A stretch of 64,000 bases of DNA, from assembly GCF_019393635.1 (NCBI RefSeq), contig NC_057862.1, positions 416,437,669 through 416,501,668 on the forward strand. The letters are read 5' to 3'. A program made the translations under genes and the position numbers. Position 1 is the stretch's first letter, and each line of letters begins with the position of its first letter. The notes below the pieces were generated by a model. That model saw nothing but the letters and a program-made list of their open reading frames with translations. It searched no databases and had not been told where the DNA came from. This stretch comes from Dromiciops gliroides. Lineage: Eukaryota; Chordata; Mammalia; Microbiotheria; Microbiotheriidae. Positions 22,945 through 34,468 of this stretch are shown piece by piece.

Positions 22945-24240
22945 TTATGTTACACAACCTCAAGTGGGCCCTCACTGTTGTAAGGCAATCCTACTATAAC
23001 TCCCTTTTAACTCACTATCCCACTCTCTGCAGCAGCTCTTCCAAATCTTTTCATTCCTCCTCAAACCTCCCATGGTTCCCTCTCCCCCAACTCTCTCAGC
23101 TAAGAATCTTGCCTCATATTTTACAGAAAAACAACTGTGGCATTTGCCATGAGCACCTCTTCTCCCCACTTCTTCATTTCCTATCATTCGGGTCCCTTCT
23201 TCTACCATCCCCTTCTTCACTCATCTCACATGATGAAGAGGCCTTACTCCTCACCAAAGGTAATTCCTCTACTTGTTCAAGTGATTCTATTCCATCCCAT
23301 CTCCTCCCAACAGATTGCCCCCTCTATCAACCCCACTCCTTCATTTATTTTCAATCTCTGCCTCTTTATTGACTCCTTCCTTGCCTACAAACATGCCCAT
23401 GTCTCCTCTATTCTGAAAAAAAAACCCACCTCACTTGATCCTTCCATCTCTACTAACTATGGCCTTTATTTCTTCTGTCTTTTGTAGCTAAACTCCAATG
23501 AAAAGTCTTGTTCTCCTCCTAACCCCTTACAATATGACTTCTCATCTTATTGTTCCACTGAAACTGCTCTCTCCAAAGTTACTAATGATCTCTTAGTTGC
23601 CAAGTCCAATAACCATTTCTCAATCCTCATTCTTCTTTACCTCTCTGTAGCCTTTGGCACTCTTGATCACCCTCTTAATTCTTGATTTTCTCCTGTATCT
23701 AGGGTTTGGGGACACTATTCACTCCTAGTTCTCTTCCTATCTACCTGACTGCTCCTTCTCTGTCTCCTTTGCTGGATCCTCCTCATGACCAGGCACTTTA
23801 ACCATAGATAGGCATCCCTCAGGGTTCTGACCTGCACTCTATTCTCTTTTTCCTCTTTCCTACTTCATTTGGTATCCTCATCAGCTACCACAAATTTAAC
23901 TACCATTTCTATACTGATGTTTCTCAAATCCACCTTTCTTGCCCCAAACTCTCTGCTGACCTCCAATCCCATATCTCCAACTGTCTTTCAGATATATCAC
24001 CCTGGATCTCCAGTAGACATCTTAAACTCAATATGTCCAAAACAGAATCCATTCTTTTTACCCCTAAACCCTCCCTCCCTCCTACTTTCCCTATTATTGT
24101 AAAAGGCAATACCGTCCTCCTAATCCCTCAGGCTCACAACATAGGAGTCATCCTGGCTACCACCCCCAACTGCCATGTCCAATCTGCCTCACTTAAATAC
24201 AAGTTATCTACAAATGAAAAGACATCATCTATACCATTTT
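22945..24240 (+). mobile_element. L2/CR1-type LINE copy, sense
   Basis: Reverse-transcriptase region. [20 protein letters not shown] at about 23617-23675 corresponds to the family's DLSAAFDTVDHPLL. A GVPQGS-like block lies near 23811, and an AADDSQI-type block is degenerate near 23915 (YTDVSQI). [12 protein letters not shown] corresponds to [12 protein letters not shown] at about 24010-24050. It is frame-broken. It ends where the RTE-like element begins. Confidence 0.85.
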
Positions 24241-24431
24241 ACTATATTTTACCTATCTCAAAGTCCTGTGGTGACAGGCAAGCGACCAAGCAGCAGGTAC
24301 AGATACACTGGGAGCTGTAGTCACAACCCTGAACACAAGTGTCCTGGGCCACAGGGTCATCTTTTCACTGGGGTCAGCAATGGGATTAGGCAGCCCCAGG
24401 GATGTCTGAGCAGCCTTTTAAGAACTATACT

Positions 24432-24578
24432 GGGGGCAGCTAGATGGCGCAGTGGATAGAGCACCGGCCCTGGAGTCAGGAGTACCTGAGTTCAAATCCG
24501 GCCTCAGACACTTAATACTTACTAGCTGTGTGACCCTGGGCAAGTCACTTAACCCCAATTGCCTCACTAAAAAAAAAA
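24432..24578 (+). mobile_element. tRNA-derived marsupial SINE
   Basis: Sense copy with target-site duplication aagaactatactg on both sides. Confidence 0.96.
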
Positions 24579-25163
24579 AGAACTATACTGCTCCCTTTCT
24601 GATGTGAGGAAGGGGCTAGAAAAGGTGCTCTAAAAATTGTCTGCTCTACCCAACTTTGTCCTATTTACCACAGCAGGCAAGGATCCCACTCTGTGGTCAA
24701 GACACACACAAAAATGTACAAAACCTTCTGTAAAGATGATTCCACTCACCATCAGTCCATGGAATATGTGCATACTTATCAACATGAAATCCAGTAGACC
24801 CAAAAGACAACAGCTTTCGTTGCTAGAGAAAGAACTCAGTAGGTATTACATCCTAAGAGCAGCCCTGAGTGAAACAAGGCTGTCAAATGAAGGCCAGGTT
24901 ACTGAAGTCAGAACTGGATACATGTTTTTCTGTAGTGACTGCAGTGAAGGGGAGAGCTGTGAAGCTGGCATAGGTTTTTGCAATCAAAATGAATCTAGTT
25001 AACAAACTTGTATGCCTACCAAAAGGAGCTGACAGGCTCATGACAACTCGATTGCCACTTGCAGGAAAGTGCCATGCCACTATCATCAGCATTATGCTCC
25101 CATCATGGTGAATCCTAAAAAGGTTAAAGAAAAAAAAGTTTAAAAAAAATTTTTTTAATTTAA

Positions 25164-25309
25164 ATTCTTTTTTGGTGATGCAATTGGGGTTAAGCGACTT
25201 GCCCAGGGTCACACAGCTATTAAGTGTTAAGTGTCTGAAGCCAGATTTGAACTCAGGTGCTCCTGAATCCAGGGCCGGTGCTCTATCCACTGCACCACCT
25301 AGCTGCCCC
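25164..25309 (-). mobile_element. tRNA-derived marsupial SINE
   Basis: Antisense copy just upstream of the RTE endonuclease block. It splits the RTE copy. Confidence 0.93.
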
Positions 25310-25806
25310 TAAAGAAAAATTTTATGAAGACCTGGAGACCCTTATCATCAATGAGCCAAAAGAGAACAAGCTCATAATTCTGGGTGACTTTAATGCTAGA
25401 GTAGGCAGAGACTATCAGATATGGCAGGGAGTCCTTGGGAGGAATAGAACAGCCATAGTAATGGTCATTTAGTACTGAAGATTTGTACATCTCATCACCA
25501 ACACTGTTTTCCACTTACTTAAACACAATATAACTTCGTGGATGCAAACACAGAGCAAATACTGGCATTTAATAGACTATGACAGATAGGATGTGAGAGA
25601 GATGAAGGTAATGTGTAGTGTGGAGTGCTGGACTAATCATAGATTTAGCCTCCCCAAGGTAAATATTCACATTCAACAAAAGCAGAGGCAAGATGACTCA
25701 AGGCAAGATGACTACCAGAAGACATAATGTTAATAGATTAGAGTGCTTCTCTGAGTATGATGTTTTCAACAATGCTGTCAGATGCCTTCAATGAGGACAA
25801 ACATGG

Positions 25807-25966
25807 GGGGCAGCTAGGTGGCGCAGTGGATAAAGCACCAGCCCTGGATTCAAGAGGACCTGAGTTCAAATCCAGCCTCAGACACAACACTTACTAGTTG
25901 TATCACCCTGGGCAAGTCACTTAACCCTCATTGCCCATAAAAGAAAACAAACAAACAAACAAAAAA
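25807..25966 (+). mobile_element. tRNA-derived marsupial SINE
   Basis: Sense copy with an (AAAC)n-type tail. Flanks gaggacaaacatgg and gagggcaaacatgg form the target-site duplication. Confidence 0.95.
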
Positions 25967-26924
25967 ATGAGGGCAAACATGGCATCAAAGTCAGCTACCA
26001 CATTGACAGTAAATTATTTAACTTGAAAAAAAAAAAGCCAATACTAAAGTGGGGGTGGGTGGGGAGTTGGTGCATGATTTTTTTGTTTACAGATGATTGT
26101 GCACTCATTGCAGCCTCTAAAGCTAAGATGCAACAAAATATGGCTTGATTCTCTGCTGCTTGTGCTAATTTTGGCCTAACAATTAACACCAGAAAATACA
26201 GGTGCTCCACCAGCCAGAACCACATCATCCATATGTGGAATCATCAGTTACAGCAAATGGAGAAGTTTTGAATACTGTGAACAAGTTCACCTACCTTGGC
26301 AGTATAGTTTTCAGGGATGTACACATTGATAGTTAGGTTGATGCATGCATTGCCAGAGCCAGCTCAGGGTTTGGGAAGCTCCAAAGGAAAGTGTTGGAGA
26401 GAAGAGGTATTAGACTGCCTATCAAACTGAAAGTGTATAGAGCCCTTGTGCTGTTCTATGCCTGAGAATTCATGCCAGGAAACTGAATTGTTTCCATTTG
26501 AATTGTCTTAGGAAGATTCTGAAGATCACCTGGCAAGATAAGGTACTGGACTCTAAGGTCCTTTCTGGAACTAAACTGTCAACCATTCAAACTACTCTAG
26601 AGAGCACAACTCCAATGGACTGAACACGTTATTCAAATGCCCAACATATGCTTGCCTAAAAGACTATTTCACTGAGAACTCACATTAAGGCAAGTGCTCA
26701 CATGTAAATCAGAAGGGATATAAGTATACTTTCAAGATCTCTCTGAAGAACTCTGGAATTGATTGGGTGATGGGAGACACTGTCAGAATGGGACACAGAC
26801 AAACAGGGCAGTTTAAAAAAAAATACTACCATGTTGAATTTAATACACTTGTGTACTGCAAGGCTAGGTGATATACTGTCCCTAGTACTAAAATTGCCCA
26901 ATTGTAAAAGATGACAAATGATGA

Positions 26925-27945
26925 GAACATTCAATGTTGGAGGGGCTCTGAGAAAACAAGTACATTGTAGGTGGGGCTGTGAAGTGTTCCAACCATTCTA
27001 GATTTCAATTTGGAATGGTTAAAAAAAAAAAGGATAAACTCTCCATGCCCTTTGAGTCAGTGATCCCTCTAATAGCCATATGCCCCAATGAAATCAAAGA
27101 TAAAAACCAAGTCCAACATATACCAAATATTCATAGCAACACAATTTGTGGTAGCAAAAAATGGCAACAAAAGAGATGCACATCAATTGGGATGTAGCTG
27201 AAAAAATTGTGGTGTGTGAATATAACAGAATATTGTTGTATAGAAAGATGTTAAAATGAAGAATTCAGAGAAATATGGAAGAATTTGTATTAATAGAAGG
27301 GGAATGAAATAAGTACAGCATACACAATGAATATGACAATGTAAATGAAAAGATTACTTAAAAGGTAAACTCGTGTAATAGAAAAACCCGTGAATTCAGA
27401 AGACTGCTCATAAAGCATGATTCCCATCTCTTGGCAAAGAGGTGATGGCTTAAAAGTACAGAATTAGGGGCAGCTAGGTGGCACAGTGGATAGAGCACAG
27501 GCCCTGGATTCAGGAGGACCTGAGTTCAAATCCAGCCTCAGACACTTAACACTTACTAGCTGTGTGACCCTGGGCAAGTCGCTTAACCCCAATTGCCTCA
27601 CCAAAAAAGAAAAATTATTATGATTAGACATACATTTTTTATGTGGCTAACATGATATTTTGATTTGCTTCATTATATTTATTTGTTACAAAGGAGGACT
27701 TATTTTGGACAGCAGAGTAGGGAGTTTATGATAGAGATGCAAAAAAGGGAAAAGGAGTATCAATGATAAATTTTTTAAAATCACCAAAATTAAGAATGGG
27801 ACACAGACAAGTAAGGTAGTTTTGTTACTACTATGTTGAATTTAATACACACTTAAAAATTGTACATAACAAAAGTTGTTTCATATGCATTGCCTTTTTG
27901 TTCTTTGAATATTGAATTTCCATGTTTGTTAATTATTATTAAGTT
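26925..27945 (+). mobile_element. Old L1 3' end with long 3' UTR
   Basis: Degenerate ORF2 tail (gaacattcaatgttggaggg, caaccattctagatttcaatttggaa in two parts, catagcaacacaatttgtgg). The 3' UTR reads ataaagcatgattcccatct, ggcaaagaggtgatggc, then a segment ending near 27945. A SINE at 27468 splits it. This is a different, older subfamily from the tail at 857-1505. Confidence 0.68.
27468..27612 (+). mobile_element. tRNA-derived marsupial SINE
   Basis: Sense, nearly consensus copy with a short A-rich tail. Confidence 0.95.
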
Positions 27946-28215
27946 CTTGACAAAAAAATATTACAACAATTAATACTGGAAGGTCCCTGAAAACAGATAA
28001 TGAAACTTCTTTATGTACCCTCATAGGCAAATAGGCAAGGCCCTACTATGACAGAATACTATATACACTGTCCAAAGTGGCCACTAGTAGTTTTTGGTTT
28101 TAAGTTTTTCTTTCACAGAGAAAAATTCAGTTTGATGGGGGAAGTATTGAAATGACTGTGACAATGACGAAGACTGCATGAAATGGGTTTGTATCTGTGT
28201 ATAAAGAGAAATCAT

Positions 28216-28368
28216 CTTTTTTTTTTTTTTAACGGGGCAATGGGGGTTAAGTGACTTGCCCAGGGTCACACAGCTACTAAGTGTCAAGTGTCTTGAGGCC
28301 GCATTTGAATTCAGGTACTCCTGAATCCAGGACCGGTGCTTTATCCACTGCGCCACCTAGCTGCCCCC
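28216..28368 (-). mobile_element. tRNA-derived marsupial SINE
   Basis: Antisense copy. aatcatctt is repeated on both sides. Confidence 0.95.
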
Positions 28369-28622
28369 AATCATCTTATTTAGTATTTATTTGCTAAGTG
28401 AATAGAGATGCAAAAAAAGGAAAAGGAGTGTCAGTGATAAATTTTAAAATTCACAGAAGTTCAGAATGGGACACAGATAAGCAGGGCAGTTTTAAAAAAT
28501 ACTACCATGTTGAATTTAACACACACTTAAAAACTTTACCTAACTAGTTCAGTTTTATATATACACAATTACCTTTATTCTTTGTATACTGAATTTTCAT
28601 ATTTGTTGATATATGTCCCTAG

Positions 28623-28771
28623 GGGGCGGCTAGGTGGTGCAGTGGGTAAGCACCGGCCCTGGATTCAGGAGTACCTGAGTTCAAATCCGGCCTCAGACAC
28701 TTGACACTTACTAGCTGTGTGACCCTGGGCAAGTCACTTAACCCCCATTGCCCCGCCAAAAAAAAAAAAAA
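28623..28771 (+). mobile_element. tRNA-derived marsupial SINE
   Basis: Sense copy. The flanks share gatatatgtccc as target-site duplication. Confidence 0.95.
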
Positions 28772-28805
28772 TGCTGATGATATATGTCCCAAATGTGTCA
28801 AAATG

Positions 28806-28941
28806 GGCAGCTAGGTGACACAGTGGATAAAGCACCAGCCCTGGATTCAGGAGGACCTGAGTTCAAATTTAGATTCAGACACTTGACACTTACTAGCTGT
28901 GTGACCCTGGGCAAGTCACTTAACCCTCATCCCCCCCCCCC
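28806..28941 (+). mobile_element. tRNA-derived marsupial SINE
   Basis: Sense copy with a C-run where the A tail is expected. A perfect 15-bp target-site duplication, aaatgtgtcaaaatg, lies on both sides. It sits only about 35 bp from the previous SINE. Confidence 0.96.
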
Positions 28942-29349
28942 AAATGTGTCAAAATGCCAAAGCAAATCTTTAAGCAGTAAGGTTTAGGTAGTAAATGGCA
29001 AAGCCAGGATTCAAACCTTTGTGATTGAAAATCCAGGCTTTCCCACCTCACCAGAAAATGAACTACAGCACTTTAAAAACAAAAACAAAAAAATATTTCG
29101 GGGCATTCTAAGAGCATCGGAGCTCTGTTATTCTTCTCATGACGACAGGTAGGGCTCACATTTAATACTGGGAATGGGGGCAGGTGGTCCTGGGTGCCTG
29201 TCTCTGGGACGACCTTCACGCATGATCTTAGATAAGTGTGCCTTCTCTGGAAGATTGGATGGAAACAATAGCTAACGCCCCTTCCGGTCAGAAAGCACAC
29301 TTAGGCTCTAGGGACTTCAACCTTTAGAACGCACTTTTCTCCCAACGTC

Positions 29350-30340
29350 CGGACGAGAATAATAAATCTACCTCACGGACGCTGGAGTCAATATCAATGT
29401 CACCCCCTGCTGGGGCGCCGCGGTCTAGCCGCCGGGGTCAAGGGTCAGCGCCGTCCCGGGGCTCCGGAGGGCCGGGAACCCCGCCTGACGCAGCCGCCCG
29501 CCCCCCAGCTCCGTTGGCCGCGAGCGAACCGTGGAACGCCCGAACGGGGCGTGGGGAGGGAGCCGTGCGCGCCGGGTGCCCCGTCAGCCCGCGCCTGGCC
29601 TGCTCCGTCCCGGGCCCGCCATGCAGGGTTCGCTGCGCCAGTGGCGCCGGGCCGCCACGCTGATGCTGGCCGTGGGCCGGGCGCACCCCGCGCCCAGCCC
29701 GGCCGCGGCGGCCGAGGACTACGAGGTGCTGCTGATGCAGCGCACCCGGAGCAGCGGCTTCTTGCCCGGTGCCTACGTCTTCCCTGGGGGTGTCCTGGAG
29801 GCCGCGGACTCTTCCACCGACTGGCTCCCCGTCTTCCAGCCCCACCACGGACCGCCGAGCTTCGGCCTGCCCCTCTCCGGGCAGCCCAGGGAAACCTACC
29901 CCGATGTGGCCTTAGGGCTCCGGCCTTCTTCGTACTCGCCCATTCCCGACGACGTGGCCTTCCGCATCTGCGCCATCCGGGAAACTTTCGAGGAATCGGG
30001 TGTCCTCCTGCTGCTCCCCACGGGAGCCAAGGCCCCGCACCTGGCTCGGGCGCATGCGCCGCCCGCCGACCTGGCCGCCTGGAGGGCCAAGATCCTGGAA
30101 GACCCTGGCCAGTTCCTCCAGCTGTGCCAGCGCCTCGGGTGCGCACCCAACATCTGGGCCCTGCAAGAATGGAGTAACTGGCTCACACCGTTTGTGAGGA
30201 AAGGAGGGAGGCGCTTTGACACGAAATTCTACATCTGCTGCCTGCAAAGCAAACCCCAAATCTTCCTGGACATGCAAGAAGCGATTAACTATGAGGTAAA
30301 GGGGAAACTCCTGGGCTTGGCTAAGTAGAGCTGTAAGGGG
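29350..30340 (+). promoter_or_regulatory. NUDT19: CpG island with the NUDT19 promoter and first exon
   Basis: Base composition changes sharply from AT-rich to GC-rich at about 29370, with dense CpG (for example gccgcggtctagccgccggg near 29417). The island covers about 250 bp upstream of the start codon and all of coding exon 1. No TATA box is evident. The transcription start is not determinable by eye. Confidence 0.85.
29621..30295 (+). CDS. NUDT19: NUDT19 coding exon 1 (residues 1-225)
   Basis: Holds nearly the whole Nudix domain. The donor follows codon 225 (tatgag|gtaaag), phase 0. Without splicing the frame would stop 11 codons later, at 30328. Alignable blocks with human include [45 protein letters not shown] and [12 protein letters not shown]. 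Confidence 0.95.
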
Positions 30341-33300
30341 AGGGGTGCCCTCGTAGACGAGGGCTTCTGAAGCACCCTAGCTTCTAAAGCAGGAACCCCT
30401 GGCACTGGGACTATGGATATGTCATTTCCCTTCCCGAATTTCATCCCCTTTTGTCATACTTAAAATAATACTTTTATGCACATATCTATTACCTGGGATC
30501 ATAGTTGTCATTCTTTTCTTTTCTTTTCTTTTCTTTTCTTTTCTTTTCTTTTCTTTTCTTTTCTTTTCTTTTCTTTTCTTTTCTTTCTTTCTTCCTTTCT
30601 TTTTGATTGCAAGCCACATGAGGGCAGGGTGGTGTAAAGGCATGGATGGGTGCAGGATTTGGAGTCATGAGATCTGGATTTAGATTGTTTTTAGGCAACT
30701 GTAAAACTGAGGAGCAGAGAAGAGACTTAGCTGATAAAAGTTTTCCTCATCTGATATCCCTATAGGATTTCATGTTTCAAGGAAAGTCCTTTTTAGCCCT
30801 TAACATATGAGTTATCTCATACATTGCCTGGCACAGCAACCCAATAAATGCTTGTTGAATTGAGTTAATTCGATGAACTTTAAGATCTCTTTCAGCTCTA
30901 ATTCAGAATGTCCAACACACAGTCATTCAAATAACAAACACAATCCTTGTCCTTGTCCTTGTCCTTGCCCTTGAGGATTTATTTTCTACTGGAATGCTCC
31001 TACTCATTTGCAGTTAAGTATAATACAAGGTTGGGGCAGCTAGGTGACAGTGGATAGAGCACCTGAGCTGGAGAAAGAAATGTCAAACCACTCCAGTATC
31101 TCTACCAAGAAAACCCCAAAGGGGGTTACTAAGAGCCAGACACGACTGAAAAAGGATTGAACAACATAATACAAGGCAGAGTGTGCAAAATACAGATCTA
31201 CTCCAGTTTTACAGGGGTGGAGAGGGTGTGAAGGGGAATGAGATTAGGCTGGAACCATGGATGGTCATGCTCTTAATGCCCAGTAAGGGAATTCAAACTT
31301 TAGTGGCTTTTTATTGCCTCTAAAATAAAGATTTTGAATAGAGGAGTGACATTGCCATATCTATGCATAAAGGTTATTCTAATGGAATTATGAAGTGTAG
31401 ATTGGAGGGGAAAGATAGGAGGACTATTGTGGTAACCCCTGGTGGGTGGTAATGAAGGCCTGTAGTAGGTGGGTGGTTTTAGGAGGACTAGAAAGGAGAG
31501 AACAATCATTCAGTGATTATTGATTTCTTCCCTACAAAACAGAGACTACATGTCTGAAATTTTGAGGGTTGAAGTGATTTACTTACATCATGTCCAAGTG
31601 TCTATTGATCATCTCAAACAGGATATCCCATAGGCATCTTAAACTCAACATGTCCAAACATGGCCACTTCTATAAGTGGCCCTTCTATAAGTTCATCTCT
31701 TCTATAAACACATCCTGGAGTGGGATGATGGAATCAAAGCATGGACAGCTGCACTTAGTCCTTGGTGCTGAAACAGTTTAATGTAAATCTTTGTGGAACT
31801 TTTCCATTTTTCTTATTTGTTATCTTCCTTCAGTTTTCATCCTTAAATGTCCTCCGTATGGTTTTTTGGTTTTGTTTTGTTTTGCTTTGTTTTGTGGGGC
31901 AATGAGGGTTAAGTAACTTGCCCAGGGTCACACAGCTAGTAAATGTCAAGTATCTGGGGCCGGATTTGAACTCAGGCCCTCCTGAATCCAGGGCTGGTGC
32001 TTTATCCACTGTACCACCTCACTGCCACCCCCATCCATATGGTTTTGCTTAGGTGAGTGTCTCACCAGGCTTTCTTTAAAATTGTTTAATCCTCTACTGA
32101 TTCTTTCTGCTTTGTGAAGCAGTGCTGCTCATAATCTTCCTTTATCATTTTTGGTAAGATTTTACAAATGGCTTTATATTCCAAACAGGAATTTCCTTTA
32201 TCTGCCATCTCTCTCTGCTTGGCAGCTAAATCAAATGTTTTTCAATTAAAATGCATTTTAAACTCTTTTATTCTCCTTGTTATGGCAATTGTTCAACGTT
32301 GATATAATTTCTATTATTCTACTTCATTCTACTTTTCTACTATTAATAACTTGTTTAAATTGCTCAGAATTTATTTGTTTCATTTATATGCCTCTTGGTT
32401 TTGTCATTCGTATTCTTCTACTAACTTTCTACTAATTTTTATCTTTGCTTTGGAATTGTACATCAGATGATTCAGGGATGACTTTCAATATCAACAATAG
32501 TCTTTTCGTGTCTGGCAAAATATAAATACTCATTTTTTTCTGATGTTACTCAGTTTTTGTCATGTCTAATATCTAGCAGTAATTTCCTTAAAGAAAGTAT
32601 TCAAGATATAGAGGCATAAGACTTCTGTGTAATCTACAAGTATTTGACTCTACTCATTGCTTAAACCTTTTCTTCAGGTTTAAAATAATTACTAACTTCT
32701 GTTTTCTATTTTGGTTAAGGTTCATCTCTACTCCATACCTTATTTCTATATCCATCCTATATAATGTGGCCTAGATTCCTCTACATTTCTTTTTTTCCTT
32801 TTTCTTTTTTTTTTGGGTGGGGGAGGAGGGGCAATGAGGGTTAAGTGACTTGCCCAGGGTCACACAGCTAGTAAGTGTCAAGTGTCTGAGGCTGGATTTG
32901 AACTCAGGTCCCCCTAACTCCAGGGCCAGTGCTCTGTCCTCTGCACCACCTAGCTGCCCCTACATTTCTTTTTAAAATATAAATTGATCGTTTCTCTTTG
33001 CATCTATCTACATTTGCCTTCTCTGAATTTCATTTTTGAGCATTTCCCATCCTGTCTGACCTGACTTCTCCTGTAGAATTTTATTCCATGGGATTCTACT
33101 TATTTTTCCTCTGGATTCTACCTATTTTTCCTCTGAGCACTTTGTAACTTGCATGCCCAAAGTCCAGGGTCCATGTCAAACTATACTTACTTTTCCTCTT
33201 CTTTATCATACACTCAGGATGGACTGGTTGCTATCCCCCAAGGTTCCTCCATGTTCATGAGAATTAGATGCAGAATTGAATTTTCCTTTGCTGATTCCTT

Positions 33301-34405
33301 GTTGATTTCATCTTTTTTTGTTTGGTCTTTTTGTTGTTTTTTGCGGGGCAGTGGGGGTTAAGTGACTTGCCCAGGGTCACACAGCTGGTAAGTGTCAAGT
33401 GTCTGAGGCCGGATTTGAACTCAGGTACTCCTGAATCCAGGACTGGTGCTTTATCCACTGCGCCACCTAACCGCCCCCTGATTTCATCTTTTGAAGGATG
33501 AAATTATCATTAAGGTAACTTAAGTCATTAGCTGCTCTGTTGAGAGCTCCAGTATATATCTGGTTTTTTTGTTGTTGTTGTTTTTGTTTTTGCAGGGCAG
33601 TGAGGGTTAAGTGACTTGCCCAGGGTCACACAGCTAGTTAAGTGTCTGAGGCTGGATTTGAACTCAGGTCCTCCCGAATCCAGGGCCAGTGCTTTATCCA
33701 CTGTGCCACCTAGCTGCCCCTTCCAGTATATATCTGGAGGGGGAGGTTTTGCAGGAAAGATAATCAGTTCAGTTTGGACATGTAAAGTTTAAGATTTCTA
33801 CAGGACATCCAGTTTGAGATGCCCAGGAGTTGGAGATATAAGACTGACCAGGTCAGCAGAGAGGTTAGGGATGGGTAAGTAGATATGAGAATCATCAGCA
33901 TAGAGATGATAATTAAATCCAAGAGAGTTGATAAGATCACCAAGTGAAATAGTGATATAGAAGAGGGTCCTTAGCAGTCATGACTTGGATGAAGATCAAG
34001 CAAAAGAGACTAAGAAGGAGTGGTCCAGTGACACTGGCTTCCTTTCTGTCCCTCACACACAATGCTCCATCTTCCAACTCTGAGCGTTTTCACTGGCTCT
34101 CTCTCCATTCTTGGAATGGTCTCCCTCTTCATCTGTGCCTCCTGGCATCCATGGCAAGCCAGGATAGAGTGCCATGGAAATCTATAGAAAGAGGAGTAAT
34201 GTATAATGATCCTAGAAAGACTGGGTTGGGCCAGGTTGTGAAGGGTTGGTGTTTTTTTTTTAATTAATAAAGTATTTTATTTTTTTCCTGTTACATGTAA
34301 AGATAGTTCTCAACTTTTGTTTATACAAGTTTTCCAATTTAAGATTTCTCTCCCTCCCTCACCTCCCTCCCCCCCCTCCCCTAGACAGCAGGTAATCTGA
34401 TATAG

Positions 34406-34468
<63 letters not shown>

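Larger units (their letters stand above)
24245..26740 (+). mobile_element. RTE/BovB-type LINE copy, internally shortened
   Basis: 25320-25450 reads KFYEDLETLIINEPKENKLI then ILGDFNARVGRDYQIW, the RTE endonuclease block with GDFNARVG. 26085-26480 reads FTDDCALIAASKAKMQ and later KFTYLGSIVF and GIRLPIKLKVYRALVL, the RT C-terminal part. The catalytic block is F-T-D-D instead of F-A-D-D. Most of the RT between these parts is missing, and stops are present. Three SINEs are inserted (24432, 25164, 25807). This family is the likely partner of MAR1-type SINEs in marsupials. Confidence 0.85.
26785..28610. repeat. Three related blocks (26785, 27720, 28400)
   Basis: gaatgggacacagacaa and ccatgttgaatttaatacac-type sequence occurs at 26791-26852, 27793-27850 and 28464-28525. 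The second and third copies extend over about 200 bp (27720-27945 and 28400-28610), starting atagagatgcaaaaaa. They look like partial copies of one L1 3' UTR or a local duplication. Confidence 0.75.

Noticed and set aside
1-29000. RGS9BP, the gene left of NUDT19 in human
   Set aside because: No open frame on either strand resembles it. It is probably left of this window.
29438-30146. Long antisense and alternate-frame ORFs over NUDT19 exon 1 (up to 233 codons)
   Set aside because: They are products of high GC content in the CpG island. The frame starting at 29621 alone matches a known protein and splices correctly.
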